Shown here: positions 54,713 through 62,495 of the stretch, piece after piece
How positions within the stretch are numbered: position 1 is the first letter of the stretch
Layout: each line of letters begins with the position of its first letter
Source: Porphyrobacter sp. IPPAS B-1204
Lineage (GTDB): Bacteria > Pseudomonadota > Alphaproteobacteria > Sphingomonadales > Sphingomonadaceae
DNA: 64,000 nt
Assembly: GCA_003724185.1 (NCBI GenBank)
Contig: RHGM01000001.1
Span: forward strand, 1,262,001-1,326,000
Reading direction: 5' to 3'
Position numbers and translations under genes: made by a program
Notes under the pieces: generated by a model
Seen by the model: only the letters and a program-made list of their open reading frames with translations
The model's database searches: none
Told to the model about the DNA's origin: nothing

Positions 54713-55764
54713 AGGGGCTTCCATTCCTCATCGGCGGGCAGGGGCGCGAAGATCGCGTCGAGCAGATCGTCGGTCACCTCCTCCGGGGTTGGCGGGTTCC
54801 ATTTGGGATCATTGGTCTTGTCGACGATCACCGCACGCACCCCTTCGGCAAAATCCGGACGGGTCAGCACGCGGCTGGCGATGCGGTATTCCATGCGCAT
54901 GTTGTCGGCGAAATCGGTGAGCGCGGCGCTTTCCGACAGCTGCCGCAATGCAACCTTGCAGGTCTGCGGGCTCTTGGTGCCGAGCGTGTCGCGCTCCTTC
55001 ATCGCCCAGTCGTCACCGCTGTCTGCCGCAGCTTCGAGGCTAGCGAGGATATCCTCGTATCGGTCCGACTGGAAGTGCTTGATGATCTTGTCCGCGTTCG
55101 CCTCAATCCGCGCCTTGGGCGGCGTGCCGACGGGTTCGCTGAGGATGCCCGCGATCCGGTCCGGATGATCGTGGATCCGGGCCTTGATGTCCGCCAGCAT
55201 GTCGTGCGGCACGTAATGGGTGGCAAGGCCGGTCCACAGGCATTCCGACCCATCGAGCCGCGCACCGGTCAGCGCCAGAAACTGCCCGAGCCGCCCGCCA
55301 AGCCGCGACAGATACCAGCCGCCGCCCACGTCCGGGAACAGGCCGATCCCGGTTTCGGGCATGGCGAAACGGGTATTCTCGGTCGCCACCCGGAACCTGG
55401 CGGGCTGGCTGATACCGACACCGCCACCCATCGTGATGCCGTCCATGAAGGCGACAATCGGCTTTGGGTAACTGAACATCTGGTGGTTGAGCTGGTATTC
55501 GTCATGGAAGAACCGGCGCCCGCTCGCGCCGCCATCGTTCAGCGCCGAGTTGCGCAGGAAGGCGATATCACCCCCCGCGCAGAAGCCCCGGCCCTCGTCA
55601 TGGTCAAGGATCACCGCCTTGATGCTGTCGTCAGCCGCCCACTCGGTCAGCGCCGCGCTCATCGCGTGGCACATGTCCAGGGTCAGCGCGTGCAGCGCCT
55701 TGGGCCGGTTGAGGCTGATATGGCCGATAGGGCCATTGCTGCGGATAAGAACGTCGTCGGTCAT
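54709..55764 (-). CDS. 3-hydroxyisobutyryl-CoA hydrolase
   Basis: Crotonase-superfamily thioesterase of valine catabolism, 351 residues as usual for HIBCH. GRGFCAGGDIAFL forms the oxyanion hole; MDGITMGGGVGIS and MPETGIGLFPDVGGGWYLSR carry the conserved Glu and Asp of HIBCH enzymes. The C-terminal extension (about 260-351) is diagnostic against plain hydratases. ATGA overlaps link it to the genes on both sides. Confidence 0.92.
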   Translation of the reverse strand: MTDDVLIRSNGPIGHISLNRPKALHALTLDMCHAMSAALTEWAADDSIKAVILDHDEGRGFCAGGDIAFLRNSALNDGGASGRRFFHDEYQLNHQMFSYPKPIVAFMDGITMGGGVGISQPARFRVATENTRFAMPETGIGLFPDVGGGWYLSRLGGRLGQFLALTGARLDGSECLWTGLATHYVPHDMLADIKARIHDHPDRIAGILSEPVGTPPKARIEANADKIIKHFQSDRYEDILASLEAAADSGDDWAMKERDTLGTKSPQTCKVALRQLSESAALTDFADNMRMEYRIASRVLTRPDFAEGVRAVIVDKTNDPKWNPPTPEEVTDDLLDAIFAPLPADEEWKPL

Positions 55765-56159
55765 TGCCCCGTATCTTTCGGTTCGATCAGATCCCAGCGA
55801 TTGCCGAAGGGGTCGCTGAAGACGGCCACTGTGCCATATGTTTCGTGGCGCGGTTCTTCTTCAAATTTCGCCCCTGCATCGACAAGCCGTGCATGGGCGC
55901 CTGTGAAATCGTCAGTATGGGCAAAAAAACCGACGCGCCCGCCGGTCTGGTTGCCGATGGCGGCGGTCTGCGCATCGTTGGCGGCGCGGGCCAGCAGCAA
56001 TCGCCCCCCGTCCCCGCCGCCGACCACGACCCAGCGCTTGCCCCCGCCCATGTCGCTGTCCTCGATAAGATCGAAGCCGAGGCCGCGCACGCAGAAGGCG
56101 ATCCCGGCATCGTAATCGGGGACCACCAGCGTTGTCAGGGCAAGCCGCGTACCGGTCAT
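55761..56159 (-). CDS. VOC family protein inserted in the valine operon
   Basis: A 132-residue glyoxalase-fold protein. LALTTLVVPDYDAGIAFCVRGLGF (cited in part, VVPDYDAGIAFCVRGLGF) is the first module, and GTVAVFSDPFGNRWDLIEP holds the last metal-ligand Glu. Related short VOC proteins often have no known substrate. It overlaps by four bases with the gene on either side, so it is a true operon member; a link to valine breakdown is only by position. ATG 56159 is used. Confidence 0.85.
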   Translation of the reverse strand: MTGTRLALTTLVVPDYDAGIAFCVRGLGFDLIEDSDMGGGKRWVVVGGGDGGRLLLARAANDAQTAAIGNQTGGRVGFFAHTDDFTGAHARLVDAGAKFEEEPRHETYGTVAVFSDPFGNRWDLIEPKDTGQ

Positions 56160-56575
56160 GTCACGGGTTCGGCGCGGCGCGAGGGTGGCAACAATTTCCA
56201 CGCCACAAGCCAGTAGGTCATCACGCAGGCGACCACCATCAGGGGCACGACAAAAACAATGTCACGGTCAATACTGTCCCACGAAAAGGGGGAGGGCAGA
56301 AAGAGGGTGGCGATAAAGCCCCCCAGCACCACGCCGGACACTGCGAAGATCCGCCAGTCGCCGATACCGTACCACTCGGTGGCGGCGATCACCGGCACGG
56401 CGACCGGCAACGCATAGATCGCTGCCATCGACGCGAAAAGACCCAGGACCGTCACGGTGACGCCAACGGCAAAATCGCCTGAGAAGCCTTCCCGCACCGC
56501 GCCATGGGCGATGAGCAGCAGCGGCGCTATCAGCGCAGCGCAGGCATAGGCCAGCAGGACGACCAAAATCCTCAC
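56156..56575 (-). CDS. Hypothetical four-helix membrane protein
   Basis: A 139-residue protein of unknown family with four predicted transmembrane helices (about 5-25, 35-67, 75-97, 107-125). The short sequence ends in a basic tail. GTG 56575 overlaps the acyl-CoA dehydrogenase stop as GTGA and its stop overlaps the VOC gene as ATGA. It therefore sits inside the valine operon with no known role there. Confidence 0.7.
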   Translation of the reverse strand: MRILVVLLAYACAALIAPLLLIAHGAVREGFSGDFAVGVTVTVLGLFASMAAIYALPVAVPVIAATEWYGIGDWRIFAVSGVVLGGFIATLFLPSPFSWDSIDRDIVFVVPLMVVACVMTYWLVAWKLLPPSRRAEPVT

Positions 56576-57717
56576 TGGCGCAGCAAGTCCCGGCCCACGA
56601 CCATGCGCATGATCTGGTTGGTGCCCTCAAGGATCGAATGCACCCTGAGGTCGCGCCAGAAGCGTTCGATCGGGTAATCCTGAAGGTAGCCATATCCGCC
56701 GAACAATTGCAGCGCGCGGTCGACCACGGACGATCCATTGTCGGTCGCCAACCGCTTCGCCATTGCGGAAAAGCGCGTCTTGTCGGGGGCGTTGTCGGTC
56801 ACCTTGGCCGCCGCCAGATAAAGCAGCGCACGCGCCGCCTCCAGATCGGTGGCCATGTCGGCGAGCATGAACTGGGTGTTCTGGAACTCGGCGACCGGCT
56901 GGCCGAACTGGGTGCGCTCCTTGGTGTATTTGATCGCTTCGTCGAGGCAGCGCTGCGCCCCGCCCAATGAACAGGCGCCGATATTGAGCCGCCCGCCATC
57001 CAGCCCCATCATCGCGATGCGGAAACCTTCGCCTTCGCCGCCAACGAGATTCTCCACCGGCACGCGCACATCCTCCAGGATCAGCTGCGCGGTCGGCTGC
57101 GAATGCCAGCCGAGCTTCTTCTCGTTCGCGCCGAAGCTGACGCCGGGCATGTCCTTTTCGATCACCACACAGGAAATGCCCTTGGGCCCGTCCTCACCGG
57201 TGCGGACCATCACCGTGTAAATCTCGTTCGCGCCCGCGCCGGAGATGAACTGCTTGGTGCCGTTGAGGACGTAATGATCCCCGTCCCTTCGCGCCGTGGT
57301 GCGCAGCGCCGAGGCGTCCGACCCGCTGGAAGGTTCCGTCAGGCAGTAGCTGGCGATTTTGTCCATCGTGATGAGGTCAGGCAGATACTTGGCTTTGACC
57401 GCCTCCCCGCCAAAGCGGTCGATCATCCACGCCGCCATGTTGTGGATCGAAATGAAAGCGCTGGTCGAAGGGCAGCCATAGGCCATCGCCTCCATGATCA
57501 GCGCCGCCTCCAGCCGGCCCAGCCCGATGCCGCCCGATTGTTCCGAGACATAGATCGCGCCAAAGCCCAATTCGGCGCTGCGCTGGATCGTGTCCTTCGG
57601 GAAGATGTGTTTTTCGTCCCATTCGGCGGCGTGGGGCGTGATCTGGTCGGCGGTGAAGCGCTGGGCGACCTCGCGGATCGCAAGCTGGTCTTCGGTGAGT
57701 TGAAACTGTCCGTGCAT
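56572..57717 (-). CDS. Acyl-CoA dehydrogenase, probably isobutyryl-CoA dehydrogenase
   Basis: FAD enzyme of 381 residues that makes the enoyl-CoA feeding the next steps. FAD and substrate motifs are YCLTEPSSGSDASAL, FISGAGANEIYTV and GGYGYLQDYPIERFWRD. The catalytic Glu is in ILEGTNQIMR. First gene of the operon. The downstream hydratase, hydrolase and dehydrogenase point to the branched substrate isobutyryl-CoA (ACAD8-like). ATG 57717 is used; the upstream extension is Arg/Ala-rich and not conserved in character. Confidence 0.92.
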   Translation of the reverse strand: MHGQFQLTEDQLAIREVAQRFTADQITPHAAEWDEKHIFPKDTIQRSAELGFGAIYVSEQSGGIGLGRLEAALIMEAMAYGCPSTSAFISIHNMAAWMIDRFGGEAVKAKYLPDLITMDKIASYCLTEPSSGSDASALRTTARRDGDHYVLNGTKQFISGAGANEIYTVMVRTGEDGPKGISCVVIEKDMPGVSFGANEKKLGWHSQPTAQLILEDVRVPVENLVGGEGEGFRIAMMGLDGGRLNIGACSLGGAQRCLDEAIKYTKERTQFGQPVAEFQNTQFMLADMATDLEAARALLYLAAAKVTDNAPDKTRFSAMAKRLATDNGSSVVDRALQLFGGYGYLQDYPIERFWRDLRVHSILEGTNQIMRMVVGRDLLRQ

Positions 57718-57842
57718 GGCGGGTGCTCTAGCCGCCTTGCGGGGCTTGGAAAAGAGCGCGGCGCGGATCACGCTGGCGGAAATTTGCTAGGCGGGCCGTT
57801 TTGCGCCAAATCCGGCGGTGAAAATCATCCGTATTCCTTACA

Positions 57843-58223
57843 ATGAGCGCCGCCATGCCGACCCTGATTTGCGTCTACAACGCCAAGGGCGGCCTGATAT
57901 CCGCGCTGGGCGACATGGTGCACAAGATCGTCTCGCCTGCGACCTATCCGTGTTCGCTGTGCGCGCTGACCTATGGCGCGGTGTCGATGCGGGGCGAATG
58001 GAGGCGCTTTCTGGGTGGCACGGGCCTGCCGACCCTGTTCCTTTACCGCGATGAATTCCGCAGCGATCTGGACAAGCGCGATCTGCCCCTACCCGCGATC
58101 CTGCTGGGCGGCGAGGCTGGCCCGCCGCAGGTGCTGGTGAGCGCGGCGGAACTGGATGCCCTGCCCGATCTGCCCGCGCTGATCGCGCTGGTGCAGGCGC
58201 GGTTGGCGGGCGTCAGCCGCTGA
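57843..58223 (+). CDS. Conserved hypothetical protein with CxxC motif
   Basis: A 126-residue soluble protein. The N-terminal LICVYNAKGGLISALGDMVH is followed by KIVSPATYPCSLCALTYG with a CxxC pair. I recognise this arrangement as recurrent in uncharacterised bacterial proteins but know no function. It could be thioredoxin-like or metal-binding. ATG 57843 and ATG 57855 are both possible. The 3' end overlaps the DUF1254 gene by 11 bases tail to tail. Confidence 0.65.
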   Translation: MSAAMPTLICVYNAKGGLISALGDMVHKIVSPATYPCSLCALTYGAVSMRGEWRRFLGGTGLPTLFLYRDEFRSDLDKRDLPLPAILLGGEAGPPQVLVSAAELDALPDLPALIALVQARLAGVSR

Positions 58224-58734
58224 CCGGGGACAGGCGGCAGGCATCGCCCTTCCCCGCCTCCGCAGCAGCCGCAAAGCGCGCAGCGTCGGGGGCGAGGCGG
58301 CGGATCAGGATCACGCCTTTGGTTGTCGGACTGACAATGGCGCCGTCCTGCGGTGCGCTGCCCGGCGGCAGCAGACGGATGCTGGTTGTCTCCCCGGTGC
58401 CGCGCAGAGTTGCAAAGTTATCGGTCTGCGCGTCGAAGAATGACAGCGACTGGTAATCGGGCCAGGCACCCATCGTCAGGTCAAGCCGCATCGCCGGATC
58501 GCCGAGGTCGTATCGGCACAGCGCATAATAGAGATCGGGCGAGGAACGCACCACGGTCTGCGCCTGCGGGGTGACGCGCTGGGGCGAGGTGAAGGCGTGT
58601 AGTTCCACTCCCCGCTGCGCCAAAGCCGCCATCGCCCGATCCATGATGACAGCAGGGGCAAAATGCAGCGTGGCCGCGTGGGTGCCAGCCGCACAGGCCA
58701 GCATCGCGGCAAATGGTCCGAGCCAGCGCCTCAT
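58213..58734 (-). CDS. DUF1254 domain protein
   Basis: Predicted secreted protein of 173 residues with signal peptide (MRRWLGPFAAMLACAAGTHA). SSPDLYYALCRYDLGDPAM and DYQSLSFFDAQTDNF match DUF1254. The gene pairs with a DUF1214 gene directly upstream, and the two domains are often fused in longer bacterial proteins. ATG 58734 overlaps the DUF1214 stop (ATGA) and is preferred to ATG 58749. Role unknown. Confidence 0.78.
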   Translation of the reverse strand: MRRWLGPFAAMLACAAGTHAATLHFAPAVIMDRAMAALAQRGVELHAFTSPQRVTPQAQTVVRSSPDLYYALCRYDLGDPAMRLDLTMGAWPDYQSLSFFDAQTDNFATLRGTGETTSIRLLPPGSAPQDGAIVSPTTKGVILIRRLAPDAARFAAAAEAGKGDACRLSPVSG

Positions 58735-59330
58735 AGACTGTCCTTGCATGTGACCAGCTCGACCTTGGGGGGGCTTAGAGCGGTCTTGGGGGTGGCCAGC
58801 AACGCCGGATCGGGCGTGTAGAGCCGCAAGGTGAGGTCAAAGGTTCCGGCACCCCGGCTCGAAATCCAGCGCGCCGCGCCGTCAGGCCTTGTCGGCGCAA
58901 TGACCGCCTCCCAGGCTCCCTCGCCCGCGCCGCTGGCATCGATGCTGAGAGCATTGTCGGTGTTGGCAGGCAACATGCTTGCCCCATCATATAGGGTCAC
59001 CGACCACCAGCCCGCAGGCATCGCCCCGCCGGTCAGGCGATAGGTGCAGGCCTCTCGCAGGGGCGCTCCGGTGTCGTCCACGAGGCGGGTGAAATACACC
59101 GCCTCGCTTTTCGCCAGCGCCAGCAAGCCGTGGCGCGCGACGCGGGCGCGGGTGTAGGGGTCAGCGGCCTGCGATCCGATCGCGAAATCGCTGCGCCATC
59201 CGCCGACATCGACATCGCCAAAGGCGAGGCTGCGCCCTTCAGGCCACAGCCCCGCCAGCCACAGCGCGCTGCCCAAACCGAGCGCGCAGCCAGCGACCAT
59301 CGCGGCAAGATAGGCAAAAATGCGCCGCAT
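58731..59330 (-). CDS. DUF1214 domain protein
   Basis: Predicted membrane-anchored or secreted protein of 199 residues with an N-terminal hydrophobic helix (about 5-27). SEAVYFTRLVDDTGAPL and GWWSVTLYDGASMLPAN are typical of DUF1214, as is WISSRGAGTFDLTLRLY. It is coupled on both sides, to ridA (TGATG) and the DUF1254 gene (ATGA). Separate genes here replace the usual DUF1254-DUF1214 fusion. Confidence 0.8.
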   Translation of the reverse strand: MRRIFAYLAAMVAGCALGLGSALWLAGLWPEGRSLAFGDVDVGGWRSDFAIGSQAADPYTRARVARHGLLALAKSEAVYFTRLVDDTGAPLREACTYRLTGGAMPAGWWSVTLYDGASMLPANTDNALSIDASGAGEGAWEAVIAPTRPDGAARWISSRGAGTFDLTLRLYTPDPALLATPKTALSPPKVELVTCKDSL

Positions 59331-59719
59331 CAGCCGGAAATGACCGCTTCAGCCTCGATCTCGATCCGCCATTCCGGGCGGCACAACCATGCCACCCCGG
59401 CCATCGTTGCCGCTGGCCGCGCCGCGCCAAAGAACCGCGCATGCACCGCGCCGACAGCGTCCTGATCGGCGGGATCGGTCAGCAGCATCCGGGTGCGCAC
59501 CACATCGCCTGCGCTGCCGCCCAATTGCTCGATGGCGGCAAGAATAATCGTGCAGCAGCGCTCCGCCTGCTCGGCCGCGCCACCGGGCGTGGTGGAGCCA
59601 TCGGGCTCGACCGGCCCCGTGCCTGCGACGATGATCCGATTGCCCTCCCGCACCGCACGGGCAAAACCAAAGGTCGCTTCATAGGGAGAGCCCGACGTCA
59701 CCCGGGGCCGCGGGCTCAT
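59330..59719 (-). CDS. RidA family protein (YjgF/YER057c/UK114)
   Basis: Trimeric enamine/imine deaminase fold, 129 residues. AGTGPVEPDGSTTPGG, DVVRTRMLLTDPADQDAV with the catalytic Arg, and RIEIEAEAV at the C-terminus are present. RidA proteins hydrolyse reactive enamines from PLP enzymes; this one belongs to a side subgroup, so activity is likely but not certain. It overlaps genes on both sides. Confidence 0.87.
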   Translation of the reverse strand: MSPRPRVTSGSPYEATFGFARAVREGNRIIVAGTGPVEPDGSTTPGGAAEQAERCCTIILAAIEQLGGSAGDVVRTRMLLTDPADQDAVGAVHARFFGAARPAATMAGVAWLCRPEWRIEIEAEAVISG

Positions 59720-60051
59720 CCGCAGGTGATCTCGACGATTTTCATCTGCGAATCGTAACGCACATTCACCCGGTCCTCGCGGTAATCCATCGTCCAGGCG
59801 GCGTTCGGCGGGCCCCAGCGCAGGCTGCGCGCACCGCTGTCCTTGACGATCGCCTCACCCATCGATTGGGTCGCATCATGGCCGATGTGATACTGCGCCG
59901 GCGCGGCGTTGCACACCATCGGCACGGGCGGCGGCGGCACGGCTTCGGCACGGTCCGAGCCACTATCATTGATGCTCACGATACAGCCCGATAGGCCGAC
60001 CATCGCCGCTCCGGCCATCACCATACGCTGCGCTGTCTGGATCATCCGCAT
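59716..60051 (-). CDS. Peptidase inhibitor I78 family lipoprotein
   Basis: A small lipoprotein of 111 residues with lipobox LSGC at Cys23. A short Pro-rich linker (VPPPPVPMVC) leads to an I78 domain: IGHDATQSMGEAIV, GARSLRWGPPNAAWTMDYREDR (cited in part) and VRYDSQMKIVEITCG. I78 members inhibit serine proteases. Two cysteines (47 and 110) may form a disulphide. It is the first gene of the I78-ridA-DUF1214-DUF1254 run. Confidence 0.85.
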   Translation of the reverse strand: MRMIQTAQRMVMAGAAMVGLSGCIVSINDSGSDRAEAVPPPPVPMVCNAAPAQYHIGHDATQSMGEAIVKDSGARSLRWGPPNAAWTMDYREDRVNVRYDSQMKIVEITCG

Positions 60052-60145
60052 GACATCTCCCTCTCCGCGGACCGGCCAAAAACCGGCCCGTCAGGGGCAA
60101 GCTATCAGGCCTGCGCGGCGATGCAAAGCGGGTGCGAAAAGCGGA

Positions 60146-62476
60146 TCAGGCTGCGCGCGCGGTCATCGCCGTGGCCACCGAAGCGGCGGCCTTCTCTGCC
60201 AGATCATCTGCCTTGAGCGGACGCCCGACAAAGTAGCCTTGGGCATAATCGCAGCCGATCTGCCGGAGGAAGGCAAGGCAGGCGGCCTCCTCGATCCCCT
60301 CGGCCACGACCTTCAGACCCAGCTCATGCGCCAGCTGCACGGTCGATCGCACCAGCATGGCATCACCGCGGTCGACATGGGCGTTTGCCACGAACATGCG
60401 ATCAATCTTGAGTTCCGACAGCGGCAGCAGCTTCAGATAGTTGAGCGCCGATTGCCCGGTGCCGTAATCGTCCATCGAAATGCGGATGCCGGTCGCGCGG
60501 AAGCGTTCAAGCGTGGCGATGGCGCGGTCGGTGTCTTCGAACTGCGCGCTCTCGGTCACTTCGAAGGTGACGTATCGCGCCGGAATCCCGGACTGTTCGA
60601 TCAGCGCCAGCGCGCGCTCGGCAAAGCTTTCCGATGTCAGCAGCGCTGCCGAGATATTGACCGCGGCGCCGATCTCCAGCCCGCGGCTGCGCCAGATGCG
60701 CATATCGGCAAGCGTCTGTGACAGCACCGCAAGCGTCAGATCGTCGATCCGCCCGGCTTCCTCGAACAGCGGGATGAAGCAATCGGGCGGAAGCAGCCCG
60801 CGCTCGGGGTGGTTCCAGCGCACCAAAGCTTCAACCGCATCGATCACCTGCGACCTGAGGTTGAGCTTTGGCTGATAGAGCACTGTGATGTTGCCGCTGC
60901 GGATCGCTTCCTCAAGCTCGCCAAGGAGCGAGAATTGCTGCGATGCTGTCTCGCCCGCGTCGGCTTCGTGCAGGCGCCAGAATTTGCCGGCGCGCTTGGC
61001 AAGGCTGGCGGCGTGGGCAGCGTGGACCGCCGGATCGAGCCCGCCGCGATCTGCCACCCCGAAGGTCAACGACACGCCGAGCCGGCGCCCGGCAATGTCG
61101 AACGGGCTGCGCATCAGCGCGCGGATACCGGATAGCTGCGCCTCGATCTCGTCGATAGGCAGCGGCGCGACCCAGACCAGTGTGCGGTCTTCGGTGCGGT
61201 AGACTGCATTGCCTCCGCTGGCGACCTTCAGCCGCTCGGCAATACGGTTCAGCAGAACGCCCAGATTGCCGCCTTCGACCGCCAGTTTGAGCCCATCGAA
61301 ATCATCGATCTGCGCCGCAACGAAGTAGCGGTCAGCCGGATCGGAAGGACGCACATCGAGCGCGAAGCGGTTGGGCAGGCCACTTTCGGCGTCAATCCGG
61401 CGGCCCAGCGCCGCGAGCCGCTGGGTGAGGACGATATAGCGCACTGTGCCCGCTGCGGCGACCAGCGCCAGCGCGGGGGTAATCTCGAACCAGTGATTGG
61501 TCGCCAACCGCAGCGCGATCCACGCCGTGAGCAACCCAAGCGCCGCCGCGCCAGTCCGCAGCAGCAGCGTGCGCCGCCGGGGCGCGGCAAGCAGTGCGAG
61601 CGCCGCAATGGCTGTCGCCAGCAGCGGTACGAACCACGAGACAACGACGGGCACGCCGCCTTTGAGCGTTTCAGCCGCGAGCGCCTGTACGGTCACACCG
61701 GGGGTCACGCCATAACGCGGCACTGCATAGCGATCGAACAGTTCAATGGCCGACGCGCCAATGATCACGTCCTTGCCCTTGAGGCTACCGGGCGGGATGC
61801 GGCCCTGTTCGATTGCGATGAAGCTGTGGCGGGGGATGCTGGCCGCATCGATTGCGAAATCGATCGGGAATTCCTCGCCCACTGTTCCCGCACTGCCGGC
61901 GACGAAGGTCGAAAGCGAAGGCCTCGGGGTGTCATCGGTCACAGTGCCGATTGGCAATTGCCGCAACAGGCCGTCAGCATCGGGCCTGACCGAGACCGAA
62001 ACGAGGTGGGCGTGTTCACGCAGCACCGGGATCGGCAGCGAATCGAGCTTGCGTCCGTCATTGGCGCCGGCGGCCTGATCGAAGGTCGCCAATGCCACTG
62101 GAGCACGCGCCTCGGCAATGGCTGCGGCGAAGGCAAGGTCGCCCGCGGCATCGCCGTTACTGGAGAAATCGACGTCAAAGCTGATCGAGCGCACCCCTGC
62201 CGCATCGAGCTGCTGCACGACCCGCGCATAATGGTCCCGGGACCAGGGCCAGCGACGAACCGCCGCCATGCTGGCTGCATCCATCTCGACCAGGTGCACC
62301 TGTCCGCTGGCGGGACGGCTGAAGAAGGAAAAGGTGAGCGCTTCGAGCTGGTGTTCGGCCGCACGGAACACGCCTGACACCGCCGCAAACGCCACCACAA
62401 GCGTCAGCGCAGCTGCCATCATCGCGATCTTGAAACGCGTGTCGGGCCGTGAGGAAAAAGCGCGTTTGCGGATCAT
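60146..62476 (-). CDS. CHASE2-EAL cyclic di-GMP signalling protein with degenerate GGDEF
   Basis: A 776-residue inner-membrane protein. An N-terminal transmembrane helix, a periplasmic CHASE2 sensor domain (about 45-275) and three transmembrane helices (280-350) lead into a GGDEF-like domain. Its core is replaced by YRTEDRTLVW, so cyclase activity is not expected. The EAL domain is intact: EAL at 549-551, VNISA, FEVTES, MDDYGTG, LKIDR, AEGIE and QGYFVGRP. It should therefore be a phosphodiesterase that degrades c-di-GMP. It starts 19 bases after a FecR gene, a frequent partner of CHASE2 proteins. Confidence 0.9.
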   Translation of the reverse strand: MIRKRAFSSRPDTRFKIAMMAAALTLVVAFAAVSGVFRAAEHQLEALTFSFFSRPASGQVHLVEMDAASMAAVRRWPWSRDHYARVVQQLDAAGVRSISFDVDFSSNGDAAGDLAFAAAIAEARAPVALATFDQAAGANDGRKLDSLPIPVLREHAHLVSVSVRPDADGLLRQLPIGTVTDDTPRPSLSTFVAGSAGTVGEEFPIDFAIDAASIPRHSFIAIEQGRIPPGSLKGKDVIIGASAIELFDRYAVPRYGVTPGVTVQALAAETLKGGVPVVVSWFVPLLATAIAALALLAAPRRRTLLLRTGAAALGLLTAWIALRLATNHWFEITPALALVAAAGTVRYIVLTQRLAALGRRIDAESGLPNRFALDVRPSDPADRYFVAAQIDDFDGLKLAVEGGNLGVLLNRIAERLKVASGGNAVYRTEDRTLVWVAPLPIDEIEAQLSGIRALMRSPFDIAGRRLGVSLTFGVADRGGLDPAVHAAHAASLAKRAGKFWRLHEADAGETASQQFSLLGELEEAIRSGNITVLYQPKLNLRSQVIDAVEALVRWNHPERGLLPPDCFIPLFEEAGRIDDLTLAVLSQTLADMRIWRSRGLEIGAAVNISAALLTSESFAERALALIEQSGIPARYVTFEVTESAQFEDTDRAIATLERFRATGIRISMDDYGTGQSALNYLKLLPLSELKIDRMFVANAHVDRGDAMLVRSTVQLAHELGLKVVAEGIEEAACLAFLRQIGCDYAQGYFVGRPLKADDLAEKAAASVATAMTARAA

Positions 62477-62495
62477 GCGGGCGGTCGGCCGAAGC

